Assembly (NCBI RefSeq): GCF_026619435.1
Contig: NZ_JAOVZQ010000001.1
Span: 2,115,501 to 2,179,500, forward strand
Source: Hoeflea ulvae
GTDB lineage: Bacteria; Pseudomonadota; Alphaproteobacteria; Rhizobiales; Rhizobiaceae
DNA: 64,000 bases
Reading direction: 5' to 3'
The stretch's first letter is position 1. The number at the start of each line of letters is the position of its first letter. Shown here piece by piece: positions 8,430-17,562 of the stretch. The notes beneath the pieces were generated by a model, which saw only the letters and a program-made list of their open reading frames with translations, did no database searches and was not told the DNA's origin. Made by a program: the position numbers and the translations under genes.

Positions 8430-11400
8430 CTGGTTCGTGTATTTGTCGGTCTTGGTGGATTGCTGGTGTTGGCGCTGTTTGCAGCGCTGATCGCTCCCTA
8501 TTTTATCGACTGGAGCAGCTACCGGACTGCCTTTGAAACCGAGGCCGGCCGCATCATCGGCCAGCCGGTCAAGGTGCGCGGCGAAGCCGACGCGCGGCTG
8601 TTGCCGTTCCCCTCCGTCACTTTCTCCGATGTCACCGTCGGCGACGAGGCCGACCCGGCGATGACCATCAGCAGGTTTTCGATGGATGCCGAACTGGCGC
8701 CGTTCCTGAGCGGTGAAGTGCTGATCTTCGATATGCGCGTCGAAGCCCCCAGCGCAAAAGTGCGTATTCTCGAGGACGGCACGCTCGATTGGGCGCTCAA
8801 GCGCAAGCCGACCCCGCCGGGCGACCTGGTGGTGCTCGAACATGTCACCATCCAGAATGCCGATATCACCATCATCGACGAGCAGAACGGACGCACCCAT
8901 TCCATCGAGAACGTCAATGCGCTGGTTTCGGCCAAGTCGCTGTCGGGACCCTGGGCGATCGAGGCCGAAGGCGAGATCGGCGGCCACCGCGGCGGCGTGT
9001 CGATTTCCACCGGCATAGCCCAGGCCAATGGCGCCATCCGCATGCGCGCGCGCCTGTCGCCCGACAGCTGGCCTGTGCTGCTCGAGACCGAGGGCGAGGC
9101 CCGGATCGAGGGCGACAAGCCGCATTATGATGGCCTGTTCACCTTCACCGCCCTGTCCGAGGCCGAGGCGGATGGCACCGCCTCGGAACGGCCGCTGATC
9201 GTCGCCAAGGGCGATTTCGCCGCCACCAATGAGCGCCTGACGATCCAGGAATGGCGCGCCGAGATCGGCCTGTCGGTCGATCCCTATGTGGTCACCGGCC
9301 AGGCCACGGTCGACACCGGCCCCAATCCCGAATTCCTGCTGCTCGCCGATGGTCAGCAGATCAACATGGACACCATTGGCGAGGAGGCTGCCGAGGCCGG
9401 CCAGGCCACGGCGGCCGTGCCCGCGGCGCAGCGGCTGGCGGTGATCAACACGCTGATCGACCGGCTGCCGCCGCCGCCCTTGCCGGGCCGAGTGTCGCTC
9501 AATCTGCCTGCGATCGTGGCCGGCGACACGACCTTGCGGGAAATCACGCTCGACGCCCGGCCCGATGGCAATGCCTGGCTGATCGACGGATTTTCCGCCA
9601 ATCTGCCCGGCCGCACCACCGTCGAAGCCCGCGGCCGGCTGGTCTCGGGCAAGGACGCCAGTTTCAACGGCACGCTGACCGTCGCCTCGACCCAGCCATC
9701 GGGGCTGGCCAACTGGCTTGTCGGCGAGGTCGATCCGGTGATCCGCCGGCTCGGCGCCGCCGGATTTTCCGCCAATGTCAGCCTGACCCCGGCGCTGCAA
9801 CGCTTCGAGGCGCTGGAAGTGGCGGTCGGTCCGGCCATTCTCACCGGCCGGCTGGAGCGCGAGGTCCCCGCAACGGGTGTGCCATCGCTGTCGGTGGAGC
9901 TTTCCGGCGACACATTCGATGTCGATGCGGTTCGCGCGCTGGCGCTGCTTGCGGGCGGCGAGACCGGGTCGGTGCGGCCGCTGACGGACTACAATCTGGC
10001 GGCCCGGATCAGGGCGGACACGCTCACCGCCGGCGTCTACAGTCTCGACGGTTTCGAGACCTCGTTCCTGTGGCGCGACCGCCGCCTGACCGTCGACAGC
10101 CTGAAATTTGCCGATTTCGGCGGCGCATCGGGGCTGTTTTCCGGGGTGCTGGAAGGACCGGTGGCAAATCCGCGCGGCACCGTCACCGGCCAGGTCAGCG
10201 CCGAGGTGGCGGGTGGTTTGTTCGATCTGGCCAGCGAGGCAAGCGGCGGCCACCAGGTCGTTCATCGCCTCGCGGCCAACAGTTTTGCCTTCGACGCGCT
10301 TGAGGCGGATATCAGCCTCGCACTTGATCCCGAGACCGGCCCGGACCTCACGGTCACCGGCACCGCCGGCGGCAGCACGGTCCGGATCCGGGCCTCTGGC
10401 ACCGGGCTGATGCCGAATGGCGACGGTCCGCGCACCATCGACGTGTCCGTGGACAATGCGGAAGCCTACCGCATTCTCGAGCAGGCCGGAATCGAGACAT
10501 TGCCGCTGGAAGGCGAGGGGCCTGCAGTGCTCAGCGTCAACATCTCCGGCGGCGCCGATGACGGCGATCTGGCCATTGAAGCAACCATGACGTCGGGCGG
10601 GTCGGTGCTGGCGCTCAAGGGCAATGGCGCCATTCCCGCCAAAGACGCAGCGACAGGGCTGTTCGAACTCGACATCGATGTGGCCGACATCGAGCCATTC
10701 GTCATCATGCTCGGACAATCCCTGCCGCAGGCGGGCGCCGGCTTGCCGGTCTCGATGTCGGCGCTTCTGGCCATGAACGAGCAGCAGGTGCTGCTTTCGG
10801 AAATCACCGGCCAGGCCGAGGATAACGGATTTTCCGGCGAACTGGCCTTCGACCGGTCGGCTTCCGGCCTCAACGGCAGCGGCGCGCTGCGCTTTGACCG
10901 GGTGGATCTCGGCTGGCTCGGCGAGCTGGCGCTGGGGTCGCATCTGGGCAGCGCCGGTGGCGCAGACTGGAGCGAGGACCGCTTCCCGCCGCCATCCTCC
11001 GGGCAACCGGAACTCACACTTTCATTGCAGGCGGGCGAGATTGATCTCGGGCGCGGCGGAACCGCGCGAAACCTGACGGCAGATCTGACCACGGGCAGCG
11101 GAACCATTGTTCTCGACGAGGCCGAGGCCGACTGGTTCGGCGGCCGTCTGGGTGGAACGCTGTCGCTCTCCAATACCGACGGAACGGTGTTCATGTCGGC
11201 ACGGATCACCGCATCGGATGCGGATCTGGCAGCCCTGGACCGGGCGGTGCGCGGAACCTCCACCCTGGCCGGTCGCGCCGGCGCCAGCGTCAGCCTGGAA
11301 GGCACCGGCAAATCGATCCGCGATCTGGTCGCCTCGTTGGCCGGTGGCGGCGAACTGGCAGCCAGTGACCTTGTGATATCCGGCCCTGATCCCGATGCCT

Positions 11401-13493
11401 TCCCGCGCATCATCGGCGCCGCCGACCGTGACGGGTTCGAGATCGAGACCGCTCCCGTGACCGGGATGATTGCCGGGCTGATGCGCGGCGGTGAGATCGA
11501 GGCGCAGTCGCTGCGCTTGCCCTTCACCCTGACCGGCGGGGTGATGCGCTTTTCCAATGCCGAAATCAGGGACGGTGAGACAAGCCTGGCCGGCGATGGA
11601 CGGGTTGACCTGACCGACCTTCATCTTGAGGCCAACTGGCGGATGACATTTGAGCCCGGTGTCGAGGCGATCGCTGGAGGCGACCCGTCGGTGATGTTCG
11701 GGATCGGCGGCCTCGTGGTGGATCCGGCCGTCTCCATCGATGCCGGCCAGATGACCAATTACCTGTCGATGCGGAATTTCGAACGGGAGCGGCGCAAGGT
11801 TGAACTCTTGCAGGCAGGGGTCGTGGAGAAACAGCGGCTGCGGCGCGAGATCGCGCTTCTGGCCGAACGCGCCGCCCAGCGTGAAGCCGCAGAACAGGCA
11901 CGCGCCGAAGCTGACGCGGCAGCGGCGCTGCAGGCCGAGGAAGCCGCGCGTCTGGCTGAAGAGCAACGGCTGCAGCAGGAGGCCGAGGCCGAACGCGCCG
12001 CCGAGGCCGCGCGTCTGGCCGAGGCCGAGGCGCAAAGGCGGGCAGACGAAGAAGCCGAGGCAGCCCGCAAGGCCGCCGAAGCCGCCCGGAAGCTGGCGGA
12101 AGAGGAAGCCGAACGGATCCGCAAGGCCGAAGCGGAAGCCGCGAGACTGGCGGCGGAGGAAGCCGAAAGGGTTCGCATCGCCGAGGAAAAGGCGGCGGCA
12201 CTGAGGGCGGCGGAAGAGGCCAGGCGCGTTGCCGAGGAAGCCCGCCGGGCACGTGAGGCCGAGGCCGCTGCGGCAGCCGCAAGGCTGGCCGAGGAACTGG
12301 CGGCGGAACTGGCCGAGAAACAGGCGGAAAAAGCCCGTCTTGCGGAATTGCAGGCCGAGGCCGAACGCCAGGCCGCTGCAGAAGCTGCCGAACGCGCCGC
12401 CGAAGCCGAGCGCCAGGCTGCCGCAGAAGCCGCCGAGCGTGCTGCCGAAGCCGAGCGACAGGCTGCTGCGGAAGCCGCGGAACGCGCTGCCGAAGCCGAG
12501 CGCCAGGCTGCCGCAGAAGCCGCCGAGCGTGCCGCCGAAGCCGAGCGACAGGCCGCCGCCGAAGCAGCACAGAAGCAGGCCGAGGCCGAGCGGCAGGCCG
12601 CGGCAGATGCGGCCGAACTCAAGGCCATCATCGAACGTCAGGCCGCCGAAGACGCCGCCCGGGCGGAAGCAGAAGCAAGGGCAGCGGCGGAACGTCAGGC
12701 GGCCGAGCAGCAAGCTGCCGAGGAGGCAGCGCGCCTTGAAGCCGAGGCTGAACGCCAGGCTGCCGAAGCCGCGGCGGCGGCCGAGCAGCAGGCCGCAGAA
12801 GAGGCGGCCAGAATTGCCCAGCTGGAGGCTGCGGCCGTGACAAGGCAGAATGAGCAGGCTGCGATCAGGGACGACCGCGAGCAGTGGATCCAGGACCATC
12901 AGGCCGACCCGTGTTTCTACGTCCGGGTGGTGTCGAACACATCTGACGGCATCGCCATGGTAGGCATGGGCGACAAGGTCGAGTCCTTCGAGACCTTCTA
13001 CAATGATTTCACCTCGGCCTTTGACATTGTCCCCAATCTCCAGGCCCGGTTGCTGTCGGCCGCCCAGTGCCCGCTGCCAGATTTTGTCACGCAGTTTGAT
13101 GTGGCTGCCAGGTCGGAACTGGCTCTGGCGCTGGACAATGACCGCATCACCAGCGGCGAAACCCTGCGCGGCGTGCTCACTGGTGCGCCCAGTACGGACG
13201 CGATTTTCTACCTGATCGACAGTGACGGCTTCTGTTACCGGATCGACCAGTTCGTCAAGCGGTCCGGCGCTCAGTCAGTGTTCGAGATCAAGCTGGTGGA
13301 AACGGGCGAACGCAAATCCGACATGCAGGTGATCCTGGCGGTGTCCGGCAATGAGAAGTTCCTCGCCGCAGCCCCGCAGGAAGTCGAACTGGCAAGCGCG
13401 GTGTTTCCCAAGCTGGCCCGGGCCGCGCAGGACAGCGGCGCGCCCATTGACCACGCCTATGCCTTCTTCAATTTCGCAGCCGGCGACCCGTAA
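8430..13493 (+). CDS. Giant AsmA-family protein with TolA-like Ala/Glu coiled coil and extra C-terminal domain
   Basis: About 1687 residues. The N-terminus is one membrane helix followed by an AsmA module (FIDWSSYRTAFETEAGRIIGQPVKVRG). A long beta-rich body runs to about residue 1110, with the family's terminal AsmA_2 pattern (LRLPFTLTGGVMRFSNAEI). Residues about 1113-1487 are an Ala/Glu/Arg-rich helix including five 15-residue repeats. The last 200 residues form a globular domain with three cysteines (PCFYVRVV, AAQCPLPDF, DGFCYRID), resembling C-terminal domains of some rhizobial periplasmic proteins. AsmA proteins are linked to lipid transport to the outer membrane. Start: no ATG/GTG fits. 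CTG 8430 sits 9 bases after GGAGG and gives a full membrane helix; TTG 8460 is the conventional alternative but leaves a short one. Confidence 0.85.
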   Translation: MVRVFVGLGGLLVLALFAALIAPYFIDWSSYRTAFETEAGRIIGQPVKVRGEADARLLPFPSVTFSDVTVGDEADPAMTISRFSMDAELAPFLSGEVLIFDMRVEAPSAKVRILEDGTLDWALKRKPTPPGDLVVLEHVTIQNADITIIDEQNGRTHSIENVNALVSAKSLSGPWAIEAEGEIGGHRGGVSISTGIAQANGAIRMRARLSPDSWPVLLETEGEARIEGDKPHYDGLFTFTALSEAEADGTASERPLIVAKGDFAATNERLTIQEWRAEIGLSVDPYVVTGQATVDTGPNPEFLLLADGQQINMDTIGEEAAEAGQATAAVPAAQRLAVINTLIDRLPPPPLPGRVSLNLPAIVAGDTTLREITLDARPDGNAWLIDGFSANLPGRTTVEARGRLVSGKDASFNGTLTVASTQPSGLANWLVGEVDPVIRRLGAAGFSANVSLTPALQRFEALEVAVGPAILTGRLEREVPATGVPSLSVELSGDTFDVDAVRALALLAGGETGSVRPLTDYNLAARIRADTLTAGVYSLDGFETSFLWRDRRLTVDSLKFADFGGASGLFSGVLEGPVANPRGTVTGQVSAEVAGGLFDLASEASGGHQVVHRLAANSFAFDALEADISLALDPETGPDLTVTGTAGGSTVRIRASGTGLMPNGDGPRTIDVSVDNAEAYRILEQAGIETLPLEGEGPAVLSVNISGGADDGDLAIEATMTSGGSVLALKGNGAIPAKDAATGLFELDIDVADIEPFVIMLGQSLPQAGAGLPVSMSALLAMNEQQVLLSEITGQAEDNGFSGELAFDRSASGLNGSGALRFDRVDLGWLGELALGSHLGSAGGADWSEDRFPPPSSGQPELTLSLQAGEIDLGRGGTARNLTADLTTGSGTIVLDEAEADWFGGRLGGTLSLSNTDGTVFMSARITASDADLAALDRAVRGTSTLAGRAGASVSLEGTGKSIRDLVASLAGGGELAASDLVISGPDPDAFPRIIGAADRDGFEIETAPVTGMIAGLMRGGEIEAQSLRLPFTLTGGVMRFSNAEIRDGETSLAGDGRVDLTDLHLEANWRMTFEPGVEAIAGGDPSVMFGIGGLVVDPAVSIDAGQMTNYLSMRNFERERRKVELLQAGVVEKQRLRREIALLAERAAQREAAEQARAEADAAAALQAEEAARLAEEQRLQQEAEAERAAEAARLAEAEAQRRADEEAEAARKAAEAARKLAEEEAERIRKAEAEAARLAAEEAERVRIAEEKAAALRAAEEARRVAEEARRAREAEAAAAAARLAEELAAELAEKQAEKARLAELQAEAERQAAAEAAERAAEAERQAAAEAAERAAEAERQAAAEAAERAAEAERQAAAEAAERAAEAERQAAAEAAQKQAEAERQAAADAAELKAIIERQAAEDAARAEAEARAAAERQAAEQQAAEEAARLEAEAERQAAEAAAAAEQQAAEEAARIAQLEAAAVTRQNEQAAIRDDREQWIQDHQADPCFYVRVVSNTSDGIAMVGMGDKVESFETFYNDFTSAFDIVPNLQARLLSAAQCPLPDFVTQFDVAARSELALALDNDRITSGETLRGVLTGAPSTDAIFYLIDSDGFCYRIDQFVKRSGAQSVFEIKLVETGERKSDMQVILAVSGNEKFLAAAPQEVELASAVFPKLARAAQDSGAPIDHAYAFFNFAAGDP
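12363..12617 (+). repeat. 45-bp in-frame tandem repeat (15 aa) inside the AsmA-type gene
   Basis: Units begin at 12363, 12408, 12453, 12498 and 12543, each with GAACGCCAG- or GAGCGNCAG-like starts; a diverged sixth begins at 12588. Each unit encodes a variant of ERQAAAEAAERAAEA. Codon-level differences between units alternate, suggesting duplication of pairs. The repeats extend the alpha-helical stalk and could vary in number between strains. Confidence 0.9.
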
Positions 13494-13635
13494 CGCCGCC
13501 CGTCCCAGCCCCCTTCTTGAAAACCGAAGATTTTTCGAATGGAACCGATTCCGGTTTCAGGCGTTGAAAAATTGACGGGATAATTGGGGGCGTGTCCGCG
13601 GACTTCCAGACCCGGCAACGGAGTGGGAGTGAAAC

Positions 13636-14532
13636 ATGGCAGCGCGACCGATCTGGAAAGGGCAATTGCGATTGTCCCTGGTCTCAATTCCGGTGGAAAT
13701 GTATTCCGCCACCAAGACCGGTGCGCGCATCAGTTTCCGTCAGATCCACGGACCGTCCGGCAAGCCCGTTCGCTACGAGAAGACCGTGCCCGGCGTCGGT
13801 CCGATCGATGCCGGCGACATCATGAAGGGGTTCGAATACGAAAAGGATCAGTATCTGCTGATCGATCCCGACGATGTCGATGAGATCAAGCTGGAGACCA
13901 AGAAGACCCTCGAACTGGTCCAGTTTGTCGACGCCTGCGAGATTTCCCCGCTCTATTTCAACAAGCCCTATTACCTGGTTCCCACCGACGATCTGGCCGA
14001 GGATGCCTATCGCGTGGTCCGTGACGCCCTGCGCGAAACCAAGATGGTCGGGTTGGGGCAGGTAACCATGCGCGGCAAGGAGTATCTTGCTGCGGTCAAG
14101 CCCAGTGGTGACGGCTTGCTGCTTGAAACCCTGCATTATGCCGACGAGATCCGCGATTCCGATCCGTTGTTTTCGGAGATCGAGGACGAGACCGCCGATG
14201 AGGATCTGCTCGATGTCGCCAAGTCGCTGATCAAGCGCAAGACGGCCGCCTTCAAGGCCGATGCCTTCAAGGACAATTACACCGCCGCACTGCGGGATCT
14301 GATCGACCGCAAGACCAAGAGCAAGTCGACCAAGCGGGTGCAAACTGATGATGGCGGCAGCGGCGAAAAGGGTGACGGCGGCAATGTGATCGATCTGATG
14401 GCGGCCCTGAAGCAGAGCCTCGCCAAGGCCGAGGGCGGCAAGCCCTCATCCGGATCGGACAAGAAATCCTCTTCCCGTTCATCCAAGTCGACCGGCAGCA
14501 AGAAGGCTCCGGCCAGGAAGAAGTCTGCCTGA
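13636..14532 (+). CDS. ku: Ku protein, non-homologous end joining
   Basis: A 298-residue bacterial Ku. The Ku core covers about residues 5-200, beginning ARPIWKGQLRLSLVSIPVEMYSA, with the conserved YYLVPTD and KMVGLGQVTMRGKEY stretches. A C-terminal tail rich in Lys and Ser (about residues 235-298) is typical and helps DNA binding. As a homodimer it binds double-strand ends and recruits LigD. The ATG at 13636 follows GGAGTGAAAC. The stop overlaps the ligD start (TGATG), so translation of the two is coupled. The tail is longer than in minimal Ku proteins but otherwise ordinary. Confidence 0.97.
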   Translation: MAARPIWKGQLRLSLVSIPVEMYSATKTGARISFRQIHGPSGKPVRYEKTVPGVGPIDAGDIMKGFEYEKDQYLLIDPDDVDEIKLETKKTLELVQFVDACEISPLYFNKPYYLVPTDDLAEDAYRVVRDALRETKMVGLGQVTMRGKEYLAAVKPSGDGLLLETLHYADEIRDSDPLFSEIEDETADEDLLDVAKSLIKRKTAAFKADAFKDNYTAALRDLIDRKTKSKSTKRVQTDDGGSGEKGDGGNVIDLMAALKQSLAKAEGGKPSSGSDKKSSSRSSKSTGSKKAPARKKSA

Positions 14533-17048
14533 TGGCGGTGTCAGCCAAAAAACTCGCCGACTATGCGGCCAAGCGCGATTTCACCAAGACCGCCGAGCCC
14601 AGCGGCGACAGCCCGGCTAAGGCGTCCAGCCGCCCGGCCTTTGTCGTCCAGAAGCATGACGCGCGCCGGCTGCATTATGATTTCAGGCTGGAATGGGACG
14701 GCGTGCTGCTCAGCTGGGCTGTCACCAAGGGGCCGAGCGCCGACCCCTCAGTCAAGCGTCTGGCGGTCCGCACCGAGGATCACCCGCTCGACTATGGCAG
14801 CTTCGAAGGCACGATTCCGGCGAAACAATATGGCGCCGGAACGGTGATGCTCTGGGACCAGGGCTGGTGGCAGCCGCAAGACGATTTCGCCGCGGGACTG
14901 AAGTCCGGCAAACTGAAATTCGTTCTGCATGGCGAGAGAATGCAAGGCAAATGGACGCTCGTTCGCATGAAGACCAAGGAAAAGCGCGAGAACTGGCTGC
15001 TGATCAAGGAGCACGATTCACTCGAGGAGGACACCGAAGACGGCCTCATCGAACGCTATGACACCAGCGTCACCACCGGCCGCAGCATGGCTGACATCGC
15101 GGCCGGCAAGGCTGCTGCCAAACCCAAGGCCAAGAAGCCCGGCAATGCAAAAGCCAAGTCCGGCTTCAGCCTGGCTACCCCCAAATTTCGCAAGCCGCAG
15201 CTTGCCAAGCTGACCGACCAGGTGCCCGAGGGGGATGACTGGCTGCACGAGACCAAGTTCGATGGCTACCGCTGCCTGGCGGCATTGGGCAAGAACGGGG
15301 TCAGGCTCTACACCCGCTCAGGCCTCGACTGGACCGATCGCTATGCCGGGCTGGACGAGGCCTTTGCCAGACTTGACTGCCGCAACGCCCTGATCGATGG
15401 CGAGGTGGTTTCTGCCAGCGACAGCAAGGGCTCCGATTTCTCCGCGCTTCAGCGCGATCTGGAACAGGGCAGGCCGGTTGTCTTCATGGCTTTCGACCTG
15501 CTTGAGCTTGATGGCGAAAAACTCGACAAGCGCCCGCTGGTCGACCGCAAGGAAGCGCTGGCCGCGCTGCTGACGGGACAGCCGGCAGACGCGCCTGTCC
15601 GTTATTCCGAACATGTGATCGGCCAGGGCCCGGACGTTTTCAAGGCGATCGAAAAGGCTGGCGGCGAGGGGATCATCTCCAAGGCCTGCAACAGTGTCTA
15701 TTCCGGCAGCCGAAGTGGCAGCTGGCTCAAGATCAAAACCGGCCTGCGCCAGGAATTCATTGTCGGCGGCTATTCGCCCTCGACAGCGAGGGGCCGGCCC
15801 TTTGCATCCCTGCTGGTGGGCTCGCTGGAAAACGGCGTGCTGCGCTATCGCGGCCGCGTCGGCGGCGGACTTGGCGAGCGCGATCTCGACAAGCTGTCCT
15901 CACTGATGCGCCGCCGCGCGCGCAAGACCAGCCCATTTGATGAAGTTCCCGCCGACATTGCCCGGGCCGCGCATTGGCTCACCCCTGATCTGGTTGTCGA
16001 GGTCGACTACGCCGAACTGACCGATCAGGGCAGTATCCGCCACGGAGTGTTCCGCGGCGTTCGCGAAGACAAGGAGGCCTCCATGGTCAAGCTCGAAAAA
16101 CCAGTTGCAGCGAATGACAAGGATCAGACATTCCGCGGCGTGCGGGTCAGCCATCCCGAGCGGGTGGTGTTTCCCGAGGCCGGCTACACCAAGGGCGACG
16201 TCGCCGGCTATTACGCCAAGGCGGCGGACCGGATGCTGGACTACGCCGGCGACAGGCCGATCTCGCTGCTGCGCTGCCCGGACGGAACCGATGGCGACTG
16301 CTTCTTCCAGAAACATGCCGGCCAGGGCTTTCCGGACGGCATCGGCAGCGTCGACATCACCGAAAGCTCGGGCAAGTCCGAGCCCTATATGGTGATCGAG
16401 AAACCGGAAGGTTTTGTCGCCGCGGCGCAGATGGGCTCGATCGAGTTCCACATCTGGGGATCCCGGACGGATTTGCTGGAAAAACCCGATCGCCTCGTCT
16501 TCGATCTTGATCCCGACGAGGGCCTGGGGTTTTCGGAGGTCAAGACCGCAGCCAAGGAACTGCGGAAAATGCTCTGCGAAATCGGCCTCGACAGCCTGCC
16601 GATGGTCACCGGTGGCAAGGGCGTCCATGTGATCGTGCCGTTGCGGCGCGTCGCGGAATGGGAAACGGTGGCCTTCTTCGCCCGCACCGTCGCCAGCCAT
16701 CTGGCCGAACGCCATCCCGACCGCTATGTCGCGACGATGTCGAAGGCCAAGCGCAAGGGCAAGATCTTCATCGACTGGCTGCGCAATGAGCGCGGTGCGA
16801 CCGCGGTCGCTCCCTATTCGCTGCGTGCCCGCGAGGGCGCGCCGGTGGCAATTCCGGTCACCTGGCCGCAACTGGCCAAGCTCACCTCCGCCAATTCGTT
16901 CAATATGCCCAAGGCGCTCAAGCGGCTCGATCAGGAGTGCCCGTTGCAGGCCATGGCGGCAAGCCAGTCGATCTCGCGGGAAGTTGTGGAATCGCTGGAA
17001 ACACTGATCCACTGCCAGACTGCGACGCAGACCGCCCGCACCGGGTAA
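14532..17048 (+). CDS. ligD: DNA ligase D (phosphoesterase-ligase-polymerase)
   Basis: An 838-residue LigD in the order 3'-phosphoesterase (about residues 35-160, KHDARRLHYDFRLEWDG), ATP-dependent ligase (about 220-520, nucleotidyl-transfer motif TKFDGYR with Lys242), then primase-polymerase (about 540-830, FDLDPDEGL metal site). It processes and seals double-strand breaks delivered by Ku. The ATG at 14532 overlaps the ku stop codon by one base. All three activities look intact. This domain order is the usual one in proteobacteria, unlike mycobacterial LigD. Confidence 0.97.
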   Translation: MAVSAKKLADYAAKRDFTKTAEPSGDSPAKASSRPAFVVQKHDARRLHYDFRLEWDGVLLSWAVTKGPSADPSVKRLAVRTEDHPLDYGSFEGTIPAKQYGAGTVMLWDQGWWQPQDDFAAGLKSGKLKFVLHGERMQGKWTLVRMKTKEKRENWLLIKEHDSLEEDTEDGLIERYDTSVTTGRSMADIAAGKAAAKPKAKKPGNAKAKSGFSLATPKFRKPQLAKLTDQVPEGDDWLHETKFDGYRCLAALGKNGVRLYTRSGLDWTDRYAGLDEAFARLDCRNALIDGEVVSASDSKGSDFSALQRDLEQGRPVVFMAFDLLELDGEKLDKRPLVDRKEALAALLTGQPADAPVRYSEHVIGQGPDVFKAIEKAGGEGIISKACNSVYSGSRSGSWLKIKTGLRQEFIVGGYSPSTARGRPFASLLVGSLENGVLRYRGRVGGGLGERDLDKLSSLMRRRARKTSPFDEVPADIARAAHWLTPDLVVEVDYAELTDQGSIRHGVFRGVREDKEASMVKLEKPVAANDKDQTFRGVRVSHPERVVFPEAGYTKGDVAGYYAKAADRMLDYAGDRPISLLRCPDGTDGDCFFQKHAGQGFPDGIGSVDITESSGKSEPYMVIEKPEGFVAAAQMGSIEFHIWGSRTDLLEKPDRLVFDLDPDEGLGFSEVKTAAKELRKMLCEIGLDSLPMVTGGKGVHVIVPLRRVAEWETVAFFARTVASHLAERHPDRYVATMSKAKRKGKIFIDWLRNERGATAVAPYSLRAREGAPVAIPVTWPQLAKLTSANSFNMPKALKRLDQECPLQAMAASQSISREVVESLETLIHCQTATQTARTG

Positions 17049-17086
17049 TGCCGAAACCGCGCTTGGCGCGTTGCCCAGGATGCCTC

Positions 17087-17353
17087 TCAATCGGCGTCCC
17101 GGGCTGTCGCTGGCTGTGCGGCCCGGCCCAAAGCCCAGTCCAGCACCGCCACGCGGATTGCCGAGGACAGGTTGACCGGTCCGTCATGGGCGCTGTCGAT
17201 CTCCGCAATCAGGGCTGCCAGCGCCATGTCGCGCTCGTCGGCCATGCGCCTGAGACCATCCATGAAGGCGTCTTCAAGGGTAATGCTGGTGCGGTGGCCG
17301 CGAATGCTGACGGAATGTTTGCGGATCTGTCCGCCGGGCTCGGGCGGCGCCAC
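17087..17353 (-). CDS. Ribbon-helix-helix domain protein (RHH_4 type)
   Basis: An 88-residue protein containing RKHSVSIRGHRTSITLEDAFMDGL, the signature of the ribbon-helix-helix family found beside sspB in Rhizobiales. Such proteins are small DNA-binding or adaptor-like regulators; the target is unknown. It starts two bases after the DUF4169 stop and is the last gene of the sspB operon. It is convergent with ligD. Confidence 0.85.
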   Translation of the reverse strand: MAPPEPGGQIRKHSVSIRGHRTSITLEDAFMDGLRRMADERDMALAALIAEIDSAHDGPVNLSSAIRVAVLDWALGRAAQPATARDAD

Positions 17354-17355
17354 GC

Positions 17356-17550
17356 TCAGCTGCCGCTGTCGCCGGGGTCGCGGCGCGAAGCCGCATGCTC
17401 GCGGGTGGCCTTGTCATTGCGGGCGCGGGCCAGCTCGCGCTCGGCCTTGCTGCGGCCATGCTCGAACCGATTGCGCTCGGCATCGGCTTCCTTGATGCTG
17501 CGGTCGCGCCGTTTGCGGGCCATGCGCAGATTGACGACGTCACCGCTCAT
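17356..17550 (-). CDS. DUF4169 family protein
   Basis: A 64-residue, highly charged protein beginning MSGDVVNLRMARKRRDRSIKEADAE, followed by NRFEHGRSKAERE. This matches the DUF4169 family, which is small, basic and confined to alphaproteobacteria. It is predicted helical throughout. Its function is unknown. It lies 12 bases after sspB and two before the ribbon-helix-helix gene, so all three share a transcript. Confidence 0.88.
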   Translation of the reverse strand: MSGDVVNLRMARKRRDRSIKEADAERNRFEHGRSKAERELARARNDKATREHAASRRDPGDSGS

Positions 17551-17562
17551 CCGACCGGCCCG

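Noticed and set aside
8370..11006. Long minus-strand open frame (878 aa) opposite the AsmA-type gene
   Set aside because: Low-complexity, Arg/Gly/Asp-rich composition without family motifs; it is a GC-driven antisense shadow of a well-supported gene.
12363..12617. Regular 45-bp repeats resembling a CRISPR array
   Set aside because: Units are contiguous without spacers, in frame, and code for a helical repeat.
11022..12899. Minus-strand open frame (625 aa) rich in Gly/Leu/Phe
   Set aside because: It mirrors the Ala/Glu repeat region of the AsmA-type gene and has repeats only because the sense strand does.
15900..17090. Minus-strand 396-aa frame opposite ligD
   Set aside because: Antisense shadow of the LigD polymerase domain.
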